A stretch of 64,000 bases of DNA from Hyphomonadaceae bacterium UBA7672 (GTDB lineage Bacteria; Pseudomonadota; Alphaproteobacteria; Caulobacterales; Hyphomonadaceae). The translations under genes and the position numbers were made by a program. The stretch covers positions 56,122 to 120,121 of the forward strand of contig DLHI01000016.1 of assembly GCA_002483135.1 (NCBI GenBank), given 5' to 3'. Shown in pieces: positions 63,980-64,000 of the stretch (positions are counted from its first letter, which is position 1; each line of letters starts with the position of its first letter). The notes below the pieces were generated by a model, which was given only the letters and a program-made list of their open reading frames with translations, was not told where the DNA came from and did not search any database.

Positions 63980-64000
63980 TCGGCCCCCACCGAGTGGTCC
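63977..64000. mobile_element. Possible terminal end of an insertion sequence (cut by window edge)
   Basis: The acyltransferase frame is broken at TGATCGGCCCCCACC..., a TG-leading, C-run terminus with GTGGTCC further in, resembling ends of IS3-family elements. Only 24 bases are in the window, so family and even identity are uncertain. Confidence 0.3.

Overview
The window is high-GC, gene-dense chromosomal DNA from an alphaproteobacterium, probably near the Caulobacterales/Hyphomonadaceae. Supporting this are a MipZ division-site ATPase gene next to a SPOR-domain gene and panC, a tRNA-His with A73 and no encoded G-1 (an alphaproteobacterial peculiarity), a class I PHA synthase, fused CysNC, class II DAHP synthase, Irr-like operators, and palindromic intergenic repeats of a common alphaproteobacterial type. 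No prophage, CRISPR array, secretion system or defence island is visible.

Layout. 1-9 kb: a partial Gfo/Idh/MocA oxidoreductase, an RNase H-like DUF429-type protein, HU, a MATE exporter, three small lipoproteins, class II DAHP synthase and aspartate-semialdehyde dehydrogenase with a possible 26-aa ORF ahead of it. 9-16 kb: leucine/isovalerate (liu) genes, with the biotin-carboxylase subunit, methylglutaconyl-CoA hydratase and carboxyltransferase subunit interleaved with a DUF817 membrane protein and a glycerate-kinase-like protein. 16-30 kb: patatin-like phospholipase, tRNA-Glu, phaC-recJ, aminotransferase-hom-VanX-like operon, a PAF-acetylhydrolase-like enzyme, a class III aminotransferase and a sequence-divergent GlpX. 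30-35 kb: a peroxide-defence block (katG, ahpC, ahpD) whose two upstream regions carry three Irr-type palindromes. 35-42 kb: SPOR protein-mipZ facing panC, an M19 dipeptidase and several small envelope proteins.

42-54 kb: tyrosine/homogentisate degradation, namely hpd, hmgA, maiA, a fumarylacetoacetase-family enzyme and the scoAB CoA-transferase that uses the released acetoacetate. A penicillin-acylase-family enzyme sits 8 bp upstream of maiA. A ZIP metal transporter with a Zur-like operator against its start codon follows. 54-60 kb: sulfate activation (cysD-cysNC) and a large AsmA protein.

60.7-64 kb differs: tRNA-His is followed by unrecognised secreted proteins of visibly lower GC, a decayed second copy of the tRNA-His 3' half plus its downstream flank, and an acyltransferase N-terminus that stops abruptly at what looks like an insertion-sequence end at the window edge. 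This reads as an old integration or rearrangement site at tRNA-His. The most useful leads are the Irr operators of the peroxidase genes, the tRNA-His direct repeat, the divergent GlpX and the acylase in the homogentisate operon. I found no clearly new multi-gene system.
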